This document shows positions 23,101-33,130 of a DNA stretch of 64,000 bases, piece after piece. The notes beneath the pieces are model-generated. The model ran no database searches. It had not been told where the DNA came from and worked only from the letters and a program-made list of their open reading frames with translations. Made by a program: the position numbers and the translations under genes. Every line of letters begins with the position of its first letter. The first letter of the stretch is position 1. The stretch is from Trachythela sp. YZ-2020 (Eukaryota > Cnidaria > Anthozoa > Malacalcyonacea > Clavulariidae): contig JADLSH010000138.1 in NCBI GenBank assembly GCA_016169945.1, positions 2,251,660 through 2,315,659 on the forward strand. The letters run 5' to 3'.

Positions 23101-23253
23101 TTCCAGATACACGTTTTTCAATTTTTTTGTGGAGATTTGGCAGTACTGATGAATAGGCGTCAGTCTTAGCAGCTTGTTTGTCATTACCACTACGCATGAG
23201 ATTTTGCAATTATTCCTCGTATGTGGACGAGGTCCTTTACTTCGTTTCGTCTA
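20118..23253. other. Mostly featureless; one small hairpin
   Basis: No recognisable coding domain. A weak duplication links 21190-21240 and 21638-21690 (GGTTGATT.CAAGT.GTTCAAG). A MITE-like hairpin lies at 22668-22751: TAAGAACCATC and CAGCCTGA at the left, TCAGGCTGATGGTTCTTA at the right. Confidence 0.5.
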
Positions 23254-23256
23254 TTA

Positions 23257-23540
23257 AGGCTGGTTCACATATAATCGCCCCGATCGCCACGAACGCCCGA
23301 ATCGCTTGAAATAGTGCGCGGGCGATCCGTGCGATTATATGTGAACACACGTTTCAAGTTGTGGGACGATCCAGACGATCGGGGCGATCGGGATCGCCAT
23401 TGATCGCCCCAATAGAACACTGCTCTATCGGGGCGATCGGTGCGATCGAGAAAAAGCCACGGGCGATCGCGTGCGATCATATTTGAACATGGCCAGGCGA
23501 TTCGGACGATTCGGGCGATCGAAATATGCCCCAAAATGCA
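23257..23540. promoter_or_regulatory. Left TIR and subterminal GCGATCG cluster
   Basis: About a dozen GATCG/CGATC-type motifs lie between 23275 and 23525, several as GGGGCGATCG. Repeated subterminal motifs of this kind are commonly binding sites for Harbinger transposase or its MADF/Myb partner. The right end (27500-27632) has a smaller set. Function is inferred. Confidence 0.5.
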
Positions 23541-23596
23541 CTGCATGTACCCAAGATGCATTATTCTCTTCAAAACATTCTTATGTTTATTTAAAA

Positions 23597-24544
23597 ATGG
23601 CGGCTAGTAGCGAAGACTTCAACACCGCATTATTTATGGAAGACGTTCAGAGATACGAATACTTATATAACAAATATTCCAAAGACTACAAGAACAAATT
23701 TGTAAGAATTAATTGCTGGAAAAAAAAAATCGCAGAGAAATTTGGAAAAACACCGGAGGAAGCTGAAAGGAAGTATAAATTTACGAGAACGGCATATGGA
23801 CGCTGGTTAAAGAAGAGGAAAAGCATTCCCTCAGGCTCTGGTCGCGATGCCTTACCCAAATCTCCACCTGAGTTCGTGAACCTGGACTGGTTGGCCACTC
23901 ACATCAACCACAAACATGTGTCGATCCAAAATCTAACAGAAGAGATACTTGTAGAAGAAGATGAGGCCGAAACTAAACTAGACGAGACAGAACCTGTGGC
24001 ATCACAGTATGCACCCAGCGACGATGATATGCCTACCTCACCATCGTTAAGTAGCACACCAGCGAGAGGTCCTAGTCCAGCACTGACCATTACACCAGAG
24101 AATGAGCCAGCGATGGGTCCCAGTCCAACACTGACTAGTACACCAGTGAATGAGCAAGCGAGGAAAAAAATAGTCTGGCCCAAACAGAAACACAAACAGC
24201 GGCCAAAACAAGCCGAAGAAGATGTAGACAGTGTTTTATTGAATACAGCAAAGTCAATAGCTGATGGACTGAAGGCTAGTCCATCAGCTGCCCAACCACA
24301 AGACGACGAGGATAGTCTATATTGCAAAAGCCTTGCAATAAAAATGAGGCAACTAGATGCAAGAAGCAAGGCATACCTAAGAATCCAAATAGAACATCTG
24401 ATGTTCAATGTTCAGTTTGGACAAGTATCGGTGCCTGTGCAACCACAGGGCTATAACTATGCACAGCAACCAACATCAGGTTTTCCTACAGATTCAACAG
24501 AGTTTATACAGTCCATGGGCGACCAACAGTATCACGAACTTTAA
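23597..24544 (+). CDS. MADF-BESS DNA-binding protein of the Harbinger element
   Basis: A 315-residue intact ORF. I chose the ATG at 23597 (AAAAATGGCGGC) because the open frame upstream lies in the TIR region. Residues 15-100 form a MADF (Myb/SANT-like) domain: YEYLYNKYSKDYKNKFVR, then CWKKKIAEKFGKTPEEAERK and AYGRWLKKRKS. A Pro/Ser/Thr-rich acidic linker follows, with two degenerate GPSPxLTxTPxNE repeats. A BESS-like motif near residue 245-275 (LAIKMRQLDARSKAYLRIQI) is the usual dimerisation partner of MADF. In PIF-Harbinger transposons this protein helps transposase enter the nucleus and bind subterminal DNA. AATAAA follows the stop directly. It is the only intact element gene in the window. 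Confidence 0.88.
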   Translation: MAASSEDFNTALFMEDVQRYEYLYNKYSKDYKNKFVRINCWKKKIAEKFGKTPEEAERKYKFTRTAYGRWLKKRKSIPSGSGRDALPKSPPEFVNLDWLATHINHKHVSIQNLTEEILVEEDEAETKLDETEPVASQYAPSDDDMPTSPSLSSTPARGPSPALTITPENEPAMGPSPTLTSTPVNEQARKKIVWPKQKHKQRPKQAEEDVDSVLLNTAKSIADGLKASPSAAQPQDDEDSLYCKSLAIKMRQLDARSKAYLRIQIEHLMFNVQFGQVSVPVQPQGYNYAQQPTSGFPTDSTEFIQSMGDQQYHEL

Positions 24545-25015
24545 AATAAATCAACTCATACATGAGCCAAGTAACTTTAATGTTTTACATTGTTGTTGTG
24601 TAGTTAACACAAATTACTATGTTCCTGTTTCAGTTATATTTTATAATTGTGTGATAATAGTGACATATATAGTAATTACATATATGCATTATTTATATAT
24701 GCATTCATATGCCATAAAATTATTATATTTAAGACAATAAATATTTGAGGACATTTCCTACATGTGTACTATAATACAAATTCAATTAATTAATTGTAGA
24801 TATTACACTTCAAATAATCAATCCATCCATTGTTGTATTCATTTATTTACAACAAATCAAGTTTCTGAAAATGGAAACATAATGGGAGACATGCCATGTT
24901 TATTATTCTGCATGTAAACTGAATATTATGTTCCATATTATAAAATAAGATAAACAGTTTATCCATTTCGCTCATTATGATAATTTCATCTAATCATAAT
25001 TGATTATGAATTATA
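24545..25015. other. Convergent intergenic region of the Harbinger element
   Basis: Very AT-rich 3' regions of the two convergent genes, with several AATAAA signals (for example about 24545 and 24736). No coding potential. Confidence 0.5.
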
Positions 25016-27448
25016 CGTCCACAATTCCTAACGTGCTGATACTGCCAAGGCACCTCGCCACCGGGACTGTTAAAGTACTCCATAAGGTCATCCCTTGATT
25101 TGCCTGCTTCGTAGGTGTATCTGTTTCCTCCAATCTGCGTGACTCTTCGTAGACCAGCATCTTCTATGTCAGCTTCGTTCCTCCAGTCACCAGGCCAGGA
25201 ACAATATTGCTACTGGTGTCTTCACTATCAACAAAACCCGTTGGAATATAGGTCGCATTGTCGGTAAGACGAAGGTAATTATGAAGGCAGACTGTCGCTC
25301 CAACTATTTTCTTTACCAAGTCCACATTGGCATCTATAGGCCTACGAAATATTCGCCATTTCGCTGATAGAATGCCAAAGGTATTTTCTATGCACCGGCT
25401 AGCTCTGGACAGCCTATAGTTAAAAATACGTTGGCATTCTTGTAAGTTTCGTCCCGGGTAGGGCTTCATGAGCCATGACTTCAGTGGGAAGATGTCGTCA
25501 CCCAGTAAAGAGTAGGGCAGTGTTTTTCCTCCATGTAAATAGTGGCTTGGTATGTTAAAAGCAGTTGGGGAATCTTCAAACATTCGGCATATTTGTGAGC
25601 AACCCAATATACTGGCATCGTTTGTCGATCCAACACCTCCAATATCAATATGTGTAAAACAATAGTTAGCATCACAAATGGCTAATAAAACAATAGAATG
25701 AAATCCCTTGTAGTTGTAATATGCTGAGCCAGCGTTCTGTGGGCAGTCCATCATTATATGTTTGCCATCAATGGCACCAAGGCAGTTTGGAAAATGCCAT
25801 TAATTGTTGAACTCATTCGAGATTTTCACCCAGTCATTCTTGGTTGTAGGAGCAACGACATATTCCCCTTGGAGTGCAGTCCAAATCGCCTCGCACGTTT
25901 CCCTGATGATACCTGATACAGTTGACCGTCCAAATCGAAATAGGAATGACTGTGTCTGCTGAGAATCTCCAGTTGCTAAGAACCTGAGTGTTAGATAGAT
26001 GGAGATAGATTAGATAGATAGTTTATTAAACATAATTACATAGCAGCCCTGGGGCTGAATTGCGTAATTAATTTACAATATGAATATAATTTAATAACAA
26101 TATAATAGTTAAAAAATGTATGCTATAAAAACTAAAGTGTATCTAAGAATTATTAAAAAGATTACACATCGTAGGAATAAAAGTTTTCTGGTAACGAAGA
26201 GTTTTACATTTAACGTTAAATGTTATTTTATGCCTAAGGTCATAATTTGATTGGTGTTCTGGCGGAAGTAATTTATACAACTTGTGTGACTCATCACATA
26301 TTATCTTACTAAATAAGTTGTCACACAAGTCTTTTCTTCGACTTTGTAACGTTGGAAGTTGGAATTTTTCCAGATTGTCTTGGTATGAATTCCCAGGAGA
26401 TAAGATTGAAAGCACACGTTTTTGAATCCTTTCCAAATCATCAGATAAATACTTTGGAAGCGAGTGATGAAAGACCGGAGCACAATACTCAAGAACTGAT
26501 CTAATACAGGTACAGTAAAACAGTATAATATCTTGATCAGGCACTCGAGCTCGTTTGAGTAGGACAATAAAATATAAGCGTTTATTAGACTTTTTTATAA
26601 CTTCGTTAATATGTTCGATCCAAAGAAGATTATTGGACACAGTTAATCCTAGAATCTTAGCATGGTTGACAACGTCAAACTCCCTCCCCTCTATGGAAAT
26701 GGCGTCAAACGAATGTTTTTGTTTCTTAAAATCAATTATCATTTCCTTGCACTTTTTAATTGCAGCTTGTTTTCGCATGACCAATTCTGGACAAGTTCGG
26801 CATCATTCTGGATCGTACTACAATCCCCTTTATTTACAATTTCTGCAACATTAGTGTCGTCCACATATTTCCATTTATTTGCACTGGGAAACGTGAGATC
26901 GTTTATCATCAACAGAAAAAGCCACGGTCCAAGTTTAGTACCTTGGGGGACACCTGACAGTATATTACCCCATTCGGAAACACAATCATTGGCCAGTTTA
27001 ACCCGCTGTTTCCGATCTTTCAGAAAATCAACAACCGAGCCTTTCTGCGGCAGAAATTGGTTGTCTTGATCGACCACGAGTGGGCCAACATGTGTCAATA
27101 AATGCTCGAAACGCTCTGGAGACATCCTGAGAAACCTAAAAAGACAACATAAATCTATTAAAAAAACCCCACTGATTTCAGCTCATGAAATTGACATTAT
27201 TTAAACATAAATAACAGTTCATGTCGAGTTTTTTACCTAAAGAAGTACTCACGATCATGAAGCTCAAGTTCTCGAGCCAGCGTATGAAACGCACCAAACT
27301 CCTCTCTCTTTCGGAAAATATGTCTCACCCAGAACCTACGTAAACGTTTAGGTTCAACAGCCCTTGTTCTCCTGCGTCGTAATGTACATGTTATCAAAAG
27401 CAGTAAATAACAAGCAATCAGCTGTTCTCTTCGATTTTCTGCCGCCAT
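25010..27448 (-). pseudogene. PIF-Harbinger DDE transposase, broken and split by a LINE
   Basis: Exon 1 (27448-27235) starts MAAENRREQL, includes FWVRHIFRKREEFGAFH and ends HDREYFF at an AG/GTAAAA donor. Exon 2 begins after TTTTTAG near 27141 with RFLRMSPERFEHLLTHVG. It is interrupted by a LINE at about 25991-27034, then resumes TLRFLATGDSQQTQSFLFRF. The DDE residues are visible: GAIDGKH (first D), DIGGVGSTNDASI (second D) and ENTFGILSAKWRIF (E). Further lesions are an in-frame stop before WHFPNCLGAIDGKH, a frameshift near 27040 just before the LINE, and a frameshift near 25180, after which the usual C-terminal tail (DLMEYFNSPGGEVPWQ) continues in another frame. Catalytically dead as a gene, although the DDE triad codons survive. 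Confidence 0.88.
25991..27034 (-). mobile_element. 5'-truncated LINE inserted in the Harbinger transposase
   Basis: Minus-strand RT translation: VVDFLKDRKQRVKLAND, GVPQGTKLGPWLFLLMINDL, WKYVDDT (the YxDD active site), then a second frame with AKILGLTVSNNLLWIEHI, VLEYCAPVFHHSLPKYLSDD and RIQKRVLSI. It ends with an ATCTATCTAATCTATCT-type tail at 25991-26025. The 5' junction near 27034 lies inside the transposase block ISAAERL and the 3' junction before TLRFLATG. The frame change near 26760 is an indel. It was inserted after the Harbinger element and differs in sequence from the other LINEs here. Confidence 0.85.
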
Positions 27449-27697
27449 TTTGTGTCAATATGGAGCGAATATACATATCGGGTCCAGGAATGGCCTTGTG
27501 AAATTGAACTCACATGCGATCAGGTGCGATCATATGTGAACAGCGAAGCGATCGAATCGTCTCGATCGCTTCCACATTTTTAATTTTGACGCGATTCCGG
27601 CGATCGGGGCGATCATATATGTGAACCAGCCTTTAGTACTGCCCAAGGATCAAGCCTATTTTCTGAATGTGTTTCATCACCAGTGTCATAGGGTTTG

Positions 27698-27860
27698 GCG
27701 GACTGCGGACTGCGGACTGCGGACTGCGGACTGCTGACTGCGGACTGCGGACTGCGGACTGCGGACTGCGGACTGCGGACTGCGGACTGCGGACTGCGGA
27801 CTGCGGACTGCGGACTGCGGACTGCGGACTGCGGACTGCGGACTGCGGACTGCGGACTGT
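27698..27860. repeat. Heptamer tandem array (GCGGACT)n
   Basis: About 23 copies of a 7-bp unit with almost no variation (one GCTGACT variant near 27732). It lies about 190 bp outside the left arm of the inverted repeat at 28052. Confidence 0.95.
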
Positions 27861-28051
27861 ATATTTATAGAAAATATTTTGCGTTTGGGATGTGAGAGCA
27901 ATATTGTCGCACTACTGCGCATGCCCAACTCGACGTTTATGAAAAATACGATATTATATTATATAATACACACAGTAAACAACGCTTATAAAAGCACAGC
28001 ACTCTTATACAAGTTTATTATAAAAGCACAGAAAAAATAATTCACGAGTCA

Positions 28052-28559
28052 TGACAAGAAACTGCTAGAACTATTAAATGTTGATTAGTTAAAGTACGGA
28101 AGCCCAGCCATCTCCAGACAAGTAATCTGGGATGCAAACGCTTCCTATTTCAAACGATCTGAAACATGAAGCGGCTGCACCGCAGGCTTCGTGGCAAAAG
28201 CTAGCATGGGCGAAGTCCTGAAATTTCACATCGCGCGCCGGAGTATTGGACTAGAGTCGACTTCCGAAGAACGGAACAAAGTGATTTTTTTATATAAAAT
28301 ATACCCTGACCACCTCTGTAATCCTAACGCCGAATAATTAAAAATAATTTGCGAGTTAAAGAAAGTAGGAAAAAAAAATTTGGAGTTGGAATAACCTTAC
28401 CCCAATCAGTATCTTCAGCATAGCAGGCGAGAGCACTAACCACAACACTATCGGGGCAATTGAAAATAATCTCCAAACAAATCATTTATATTACTTAATA
28501 TGAAGCCCCCTAGGATTTAGTTGTTTCCTTGCTGTTTCCATCTACCAAACTGACATTAC
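28052..28559. repeat. Left arm of foldback-like inverted repeat
   Basis: About 508 bp, reverse complement of 28712-29237 with scattered mismatches and small indels, about 90% identical by eye. The arm includes, on the minus strand, a tRNA-like head with GTGGTTAGTGCTCTCGCC (A-box side) near 28425-28450. Confidence 0.85.
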
Positions 28560-28711
28560 AGAAATTCATTCCTTTAAGTATTTAATAAAAACAACAAACC
28601 TTACCCCAAACATAACCCCTACCCTAACCTAAACCCCAACCCTAACCTGAAAATTAAAACGCCTAAATCCTAACAAATAAACTGGAAAACAGTACGTTTT
28701 AAAAAAATGAC
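28560..28711. other. Hinge of the foldback, with short telomere-like motif
   Basis: About 150 bp between the arms. It contains CCCTACCCTAACCTAAACCC-like sequence at about 28617-28652, resembling the satellite at 1-5440. Confidence 0.6.
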
Positions 28712-29237
28712 GTAATGTCAGTTTGGTAGATGGAAACAGCAAGGAAACAACTAAATCCTAGGGGGCTTCATACTTAGTGATATAAATGTTTGTTTGGAGA
28801 TTATTTTCAGTTTCCACGACAGTATTGTGGTTAGTGCTCTCGCCTGCTATGCGGAAGATACCGGTTGGAGTCAGGTTATTTGACTAAGAAATTTTTATTT
28901 TCCAGCTTTCTTTAACTGGCAAATTATTTTTAATGGTTCGGCGTTAGGATTACAGCGGTGGTCAGGGTATATTTTATATAAAAAATCACTTTGTTCCGTT
29001 CTTCGTGAGTCGACTCTAGTCCCATACTCCGACGCGCGATGTGAAATTTCAGGACTTCGACCCTACTCGATGGCAAACGCTAGCTTTTGTCACGAAGCCT
29101 GCGGCGCAGCCGCTTCATGTTTCAGATCGTTTGAAATAGGAAGCGTTTGCATCCCAGATTACTTGTCTGGAGATGGCAGGGCTGGGCTTCCGTACTTTAA
29201 CTAATCAACATTTAATAATTCTAGCAGTTTCTTGTCA
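28712..29237. repeat. Right arm of foldback-like inverted repeat
   Basis: Reverse complement of 28052-28559. On the plus strand it carries GTGGTTAGTGCTCTCGCC and, about 25 bp on, GGTTGGAGTCAGG, which resemble tRNA A and B boxes. The pair may therefore be two tRNA-derived SINEs lying head to head. Confidence 0.85.
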
Positions 29238-29385
29238 AGTCCCGCAGTCCCGCAGTCCCGCAGTCCCGCAGTCCCGCAGTCCCGCAGTCCCGCAGTCCCG
29301 CAGTCCCGCAGTCCCGCAGTCCCGCAGTCCCGCAGTCCCGCAGTCCCGCAGTCCCGCAGTCCCGCAGTCCCGCAGTCCCGCAGTC
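29238..29385. repeat. Octamer tandem array (AGTCCCGC)n
   Basis: About 18 near-perfect copies of an 8-bp unit directly abutting the right arm. Its unit is the reverse complement of the left heptamer (AGTCCGC) with one extra C. Confidence 0.95.
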
Positions 29386-29409
29386 AATATTGTTACTATT
29401 AAGTTCAGT

Positions 29410-29800
29410 TTAGAGTGCAGGATAAGCATCCGGCTTAGCTAACGACCCAGCATTCAGCACGAAACATTTGGGAATTTGTCTAGGCTTGCTGGCTTCACGC
29501 CCTATAATATTAACTTTAGTTAGGTTTCTGCAGGCATAGCGTGGTTTAGGTTTATCCGCTGAAAAGTTTCTAGATGATATACGTACAGGGATTTGATTGG
29601 CCATTAAACAAAAGTCGAATAGGGTCCCTTATAGCTTTGGGTCTTAGCATTATAATTTCCGGTGTGCAATTCAGATTTTTGAATCGACTCTTTTCGCTGC
29701 CACACCTTACAATGAACATATTTAGGCCAGAAATTCTCCTCTAATACAGATTTAGCAAATGTTGGAGGGATACATATTTTTGCAGACATTGTTCCCATTC
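29410..29800 (-). pseudogene. Start of LINE ORF2 (endonuclease N-terminus)
   Basis: The frame contains KPKPRYACRNLTKVNIIGRE and KPRQIPKCFVLNAGSLAKPD. The block LNARSLAKxxAxxAL normally opens the APE-type endonuclease of CR1/Rex-like ORF2; here Arg is replaced by Gly in LNAGSLAK. The coding stretch stops a few residues later at the boundary with the octamer array region, so the catalytic blocks are missing. Confidence 0.55.
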
Positions 29801-29859
29801 TTCTACTTTGAAAGATGAAATAATGCTGGGAACTATGTTCCTTTTATTAAGGTATCAAT

Positions 29860-31800
29860 ATATATGGTTCTCTTTTACACCATTAGCAATGCCAGATAAG
29901 AAATTTTTTTTATTTCTTTTCCGTTTTTTCTCAACACCAATAAAACCGTCAACACTGATGGTACTTAATTGAGGCGATTGTTGATGGTTTTTATTACTCG
30001 TAACAGATGGTGAAATTTCATGAGTTGGTTCTAAGGCTGATTCAGGAATAGTTTGAGACAAGCTTTCTCTAAGTAATTGCGATTTCACAATAGCTGCATA
30101 GGTTGTTTTCGTGATATTATGTTCGTTGTCAATAACTGACTCATCTATTTTGGTTTCATTGTAATCGTCATTATTTATTTCTAAATCATTTGCATCTGGA
30201 TTAGATATATATTCACTTTTGTTATTACTCAGTTCCTCTGATTGTTCACGAGAACCATGGGCTTCAGTCCTCACATTTGGTTGAATTTCAGTTGCTATTG
30301 AGGCAAGCCGTTCAACAGATTCAGCCAACGAGAAAATAGATTGATTGTTTTTACGTTGATGCTTGGCTGAGTTTGTAAGGGGCTTTTCATTAGAGGAGTC
30401 ATGCTGAATTTTTTATTTAGAATGGCTTGCGACTTTTTTAGACTTGTATTTGTTTAAAGAGCGTACATGCTGAGAGCTTTCGTCACCCGACAATATCGAT
30501 TCAGGTTTTGATTGCTGGCCAACGGTATTTTGATTCGTTTGATTCATTTCAGTAGAGACCTTTAGCATTGCGTTTTTTCGCAAAAACCGCAAACCGCAAA
30601 CCGCAAAATATCACGTGACCCTGGTCTTGCGGTCGCGTTTGGCGTTTGACGTTGACGTTTCAACCGCAAGAAGGTGTTCTAGCGGTAAGTGAAATACGGC
30701 AACGTTTTAACACTATTTAAAGTTTAGAAACACACGTTTAACTACTAAAGCAAAGTTCTTTGGCCTCTTTTCTTGATACATGGCAATTTTTATCCTTAGA
30801 TTATAACTTTTACAAGAGTTATGGCGATTATTACCGAGCAAGTGAGAATAGCCATGCGGAAGTAAACAAAACATGGCGTACTCATTACGCGGTAAGCAGG
30901 AATGAAACGTCAAGCTAAATGCACCAAACTGCCCAAACCTCTAACGGCAAACCGCTAACCTGAAACCGCGGTTTGTGGTTCGCGGTCTGAAAAATTTACG
31001 CTATGCTAAAGGTCTCTATTATCATCAGCATTTGACGCTTCGTTGTTTTTGCAATCTTTGAAAGCTGAAATCTTATCGCTCGACTGAACAAGTTTAATTG
31101 CCGTCACCAGGCACGACTTTTCCTTCTCAAGATCTTTGACGCGCGTATTGAGATCTGAAGCGATGAATAGTGCATTGTTAAGCCTCTCGACTAGGGATTC
31201 ATTCTCTTTCTTAAGTTTCTCATTTTCAGCCTGTAAAGCGGCCATATATTTGTCACCGGCATTGTTTACGGACAGCTGATTTCTTAGCATACTGATATCA
31301 TTAATCATGCTGTTTAGGCTATTATGCAGATTATCCTCGAGATGCTTAATTTTTTATTCAGTTTGACTAAATCTAATATTCACTGATTTTAAAATGTTTA
31401 CTGGGAGAAAATCATTACTGTCTAGGACGTTCGCTTCACCGTCACTTACTTGTGTAGATTCATTCACTGAGTATACCGAGCATACCGAGTTCTCAGGAAC
31501 AAAATCTAGCGAGCTTTCTGATTCGCCGTTAATAGAAAAGCCGTTACATACCTCTGCATCGTTCTCCAATTTCTCTGCCGACAATTCACACAAACTAGTT
31601 AACATTTCAGATAGATTCTTCGTCTTCTCTGGATCTCCAGACAAGGTGATCCATTTTGTGGTCTTTCCATGCCATTTCAAGCAAACACCGTCACTTATAA
31701 AGAGCTTTACTTCACCACCACTTCAAATTACTCACTGTACTGTCCCAGTAAAACTTTTCTCCAGTTTTCTTTAAGTTATTACACAGATTTTCCACCATTT
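29860..31800 (-). pseudogene. LINE ORF1-like protein, broken
   Basis: The start region reads MVENLCNNLKKTGEKFYWD. After a frameshift it continues LFISDGVCLKWHGKTTKWIT with LSEMLTSLCELSAEKLEND. A stop near 31353 precedes a coiled coil with heptad spacing (AALQAENEKLKKENESLVER, then VKDLEKEKSCLVTAIKL; about 31080-31250). Beyond the MITE the frame resumes with QNTVGQQSKPESILSGDESS and an acidic Ser/Asn-rich region ending FIGVEKKRKRNKKNFLSG. Coiled coil plus basic tail fits an RNA-binding ORF1, but I cannot name the family. Confidence 0.5.
30553..31018. mobile_element. MITE with TAGAGACCTTTAGC termini
   Basis: Left end TAGAGACCTTTAGCATTGCG; right end CGCTATGCTAAAGGTCTCTA. Both subterminal regions are rich in CGCAAACCG motifs (AACCGCAAACCGC at the left, ACCGCGGTTTGTGG at the right). 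No target duplication is clear. It interrupts a LINE ORF1. Superfamily undetermined. Confidence 0.7.
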
Positions 31801-32560
31801 GTAGCAGAAATTAGGTTAAAAATTATTAAAATTTCGAAAATTAACGAGCTGCTAAACACACGTCTTATACGTGAGACGTGACAAAGATTTGTTCTCAAGC
31901 GATCACAATGACCAATTAATTGGCACAAGTACGGTACTTGTGATATCGCCATCATTTAAATAACTTAATATGAAGAATCAAGTAGAGCATATAAATAATT
32001 CCTTGGCAATATCTGCAGCTGCTATATTCGATGGTCAGGAAGAAGATATTTTAAAAACAATCGAGGAAGGTGTCTTTTGCTTGTTTATTCTTTGGTGTAT
32101 GCAACTCCAGAATGGTTCGTCGGGAAAAAACGTTGGAGGGCTCTTGCAAGCTCTCAAACTGTGAAGACTGTATAGCAGTTTTCGTAGATGAAGCGCACTA
32201 CATTGGTAACCGTAAGCGCCTTACATTGGTAAGGATAATTTTGTGTTGGATTGTTGTATAATTTGAATAAAGCAGTGTCCAATACTTGTTTATATTAGGT
32301 CGAAGCCAGTATAGAATGTACACAGTGCATGTATAAAACCCATCGCAATGTCACATGTGTGTTGCAGAACTTTGCTCCTGCCTATATATTTCCTAGTATT
32401 TGGTGCAAAATGTCCGATGAACAACAAAGTATATCATTCCATAAAGGGCGTCCAACTAATTACTGCCACAGACGAAAATTATTGCTCTTTTTCTTAATAT
32501 ATAAACCTAAAAGAATGCAAAACTGCTATTTTGCAGATCTTTTAATGAAATTTTGTCGCA
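31801..32560. other. No gene recognised
   Basis: Short open frames (31970-32164, 32070-32261) have no known motif; the AAAACAATCGAGGAAG/GTGTCT junction near 32070 could be a donor. CTAATTACTGCC with a following GACGAAAATTA at 32455-32485 recurs in direct orientation at 33848-33905. Confidence 0.4.
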
Positions 32561-32689
32561 GGACCGCATACAGGAGTTCAATGTTAAATATTTTAAAGAT
32601 TTACAATAATTAGGCAAAATGGAGTCTGGACATGTATAGGAATAAATACATTTTATTGAGGTTATATAGAGAATAATACATGGGTGCGC

Positions 32690-32928
32690 GGAAATACCAG
32701 ATTTATTTCGAGTGTTGAACATGATATCTCACGAGTGAGGGCAGCGAACGAGTGAGATATCATGTTCAACACTTCGTTTTCAAACGAAGTAAAATAAAAT
32801 AAAATATCCATTTTCATAAACTTCAAAAGCGATAATTTTCACACGTGAGATTAGCATAAATAATCTCACATGCGAGATTATCAGCTTTATCAGTGCTCGA
32901 AATCTCTATAAAGCACTATACTTTATAT
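32690..32928. repeat. Hairpin repeat with GTGAGATATCATG arms, copy 1
   Basis: AGTGTTGAACATGATATCTCAC and its complement form a perfect stem (32713-32776), followed by ATCTCACATGCGAGAT-type palindromes near 32850-32885. A diverged copy lies at about 60530-60845. Confidence 0.65.
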
Positions 32929-33130
32929 AATAAAAACAATTAATGGTATAGCACATTAGCAGTAAGGGATTGTCAACAAATATATTTCGTCTTGTGGACT
33001 TATTCTTGATCGTGGACTTCCGCGAAGATGAGGAGAGGAGCGGTGGCTTAGAATCTGCGATTACCAATAATTGGGACAAAAACTGATTTAATATAGCACG
33101 ATTGGTCAAAGTGGGGTAGGGGAAACGAGG

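Larger units (their letters stand above)
23257..27632. mobile_element. PIF-Harbinger DNA transposon
   Basis: The TIRs start AGGCTGGTTCACATATA at the left and end TATATGTGAACCAGCCT at the right, flanked by TTA on both sides (23254-23256 and 27633-27635), the 3-bp target duplication expected of PIF-Harbinger. It encodes the two canonical proteins, a MADF/Myb-like protein on the plus strand and a DDE transposase on the minus strand, in convergent arrangement. Both subterminal regions are crowded with GCGATCG-type motifs. A LINE fragment of about 1.04 kb lies inside the transposase gene. Without it the element would be about 3.3 kb, a normal size. Confidence 0.92.
29410..31800 (-). mobile_element. 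LINE copy: ORF1 and start of ORF2, 3' end missing
   Basis: Minus strand from about 31800 down: ORF1 with a coiled coil, then the start of ORF2. ORF2 is cut short near 29410, where the foldback array begins. A MITE lies at 30553-31018 within ORF1. Several stops and frameshifts are present. Confidence 0.65.

Noticed and set aside
23471..23596. N-terminal extension of the MADF protein
   Set aside because: These 42 codons lie in TIR-proximal GATCG repeats and do not resemble the family; the ATG at 23597 is preferred.
27667..27928. Repeat protein with TADCGLR periodicity, or CRISPR array
   Set aside because: A 7-bp tandem array without spacers; the frame follows from the repeat. Not CRISPR.
29173..29442. 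SRSPAVPQ-type repeat protein
   Set aside because: Artefact of the octamer array.
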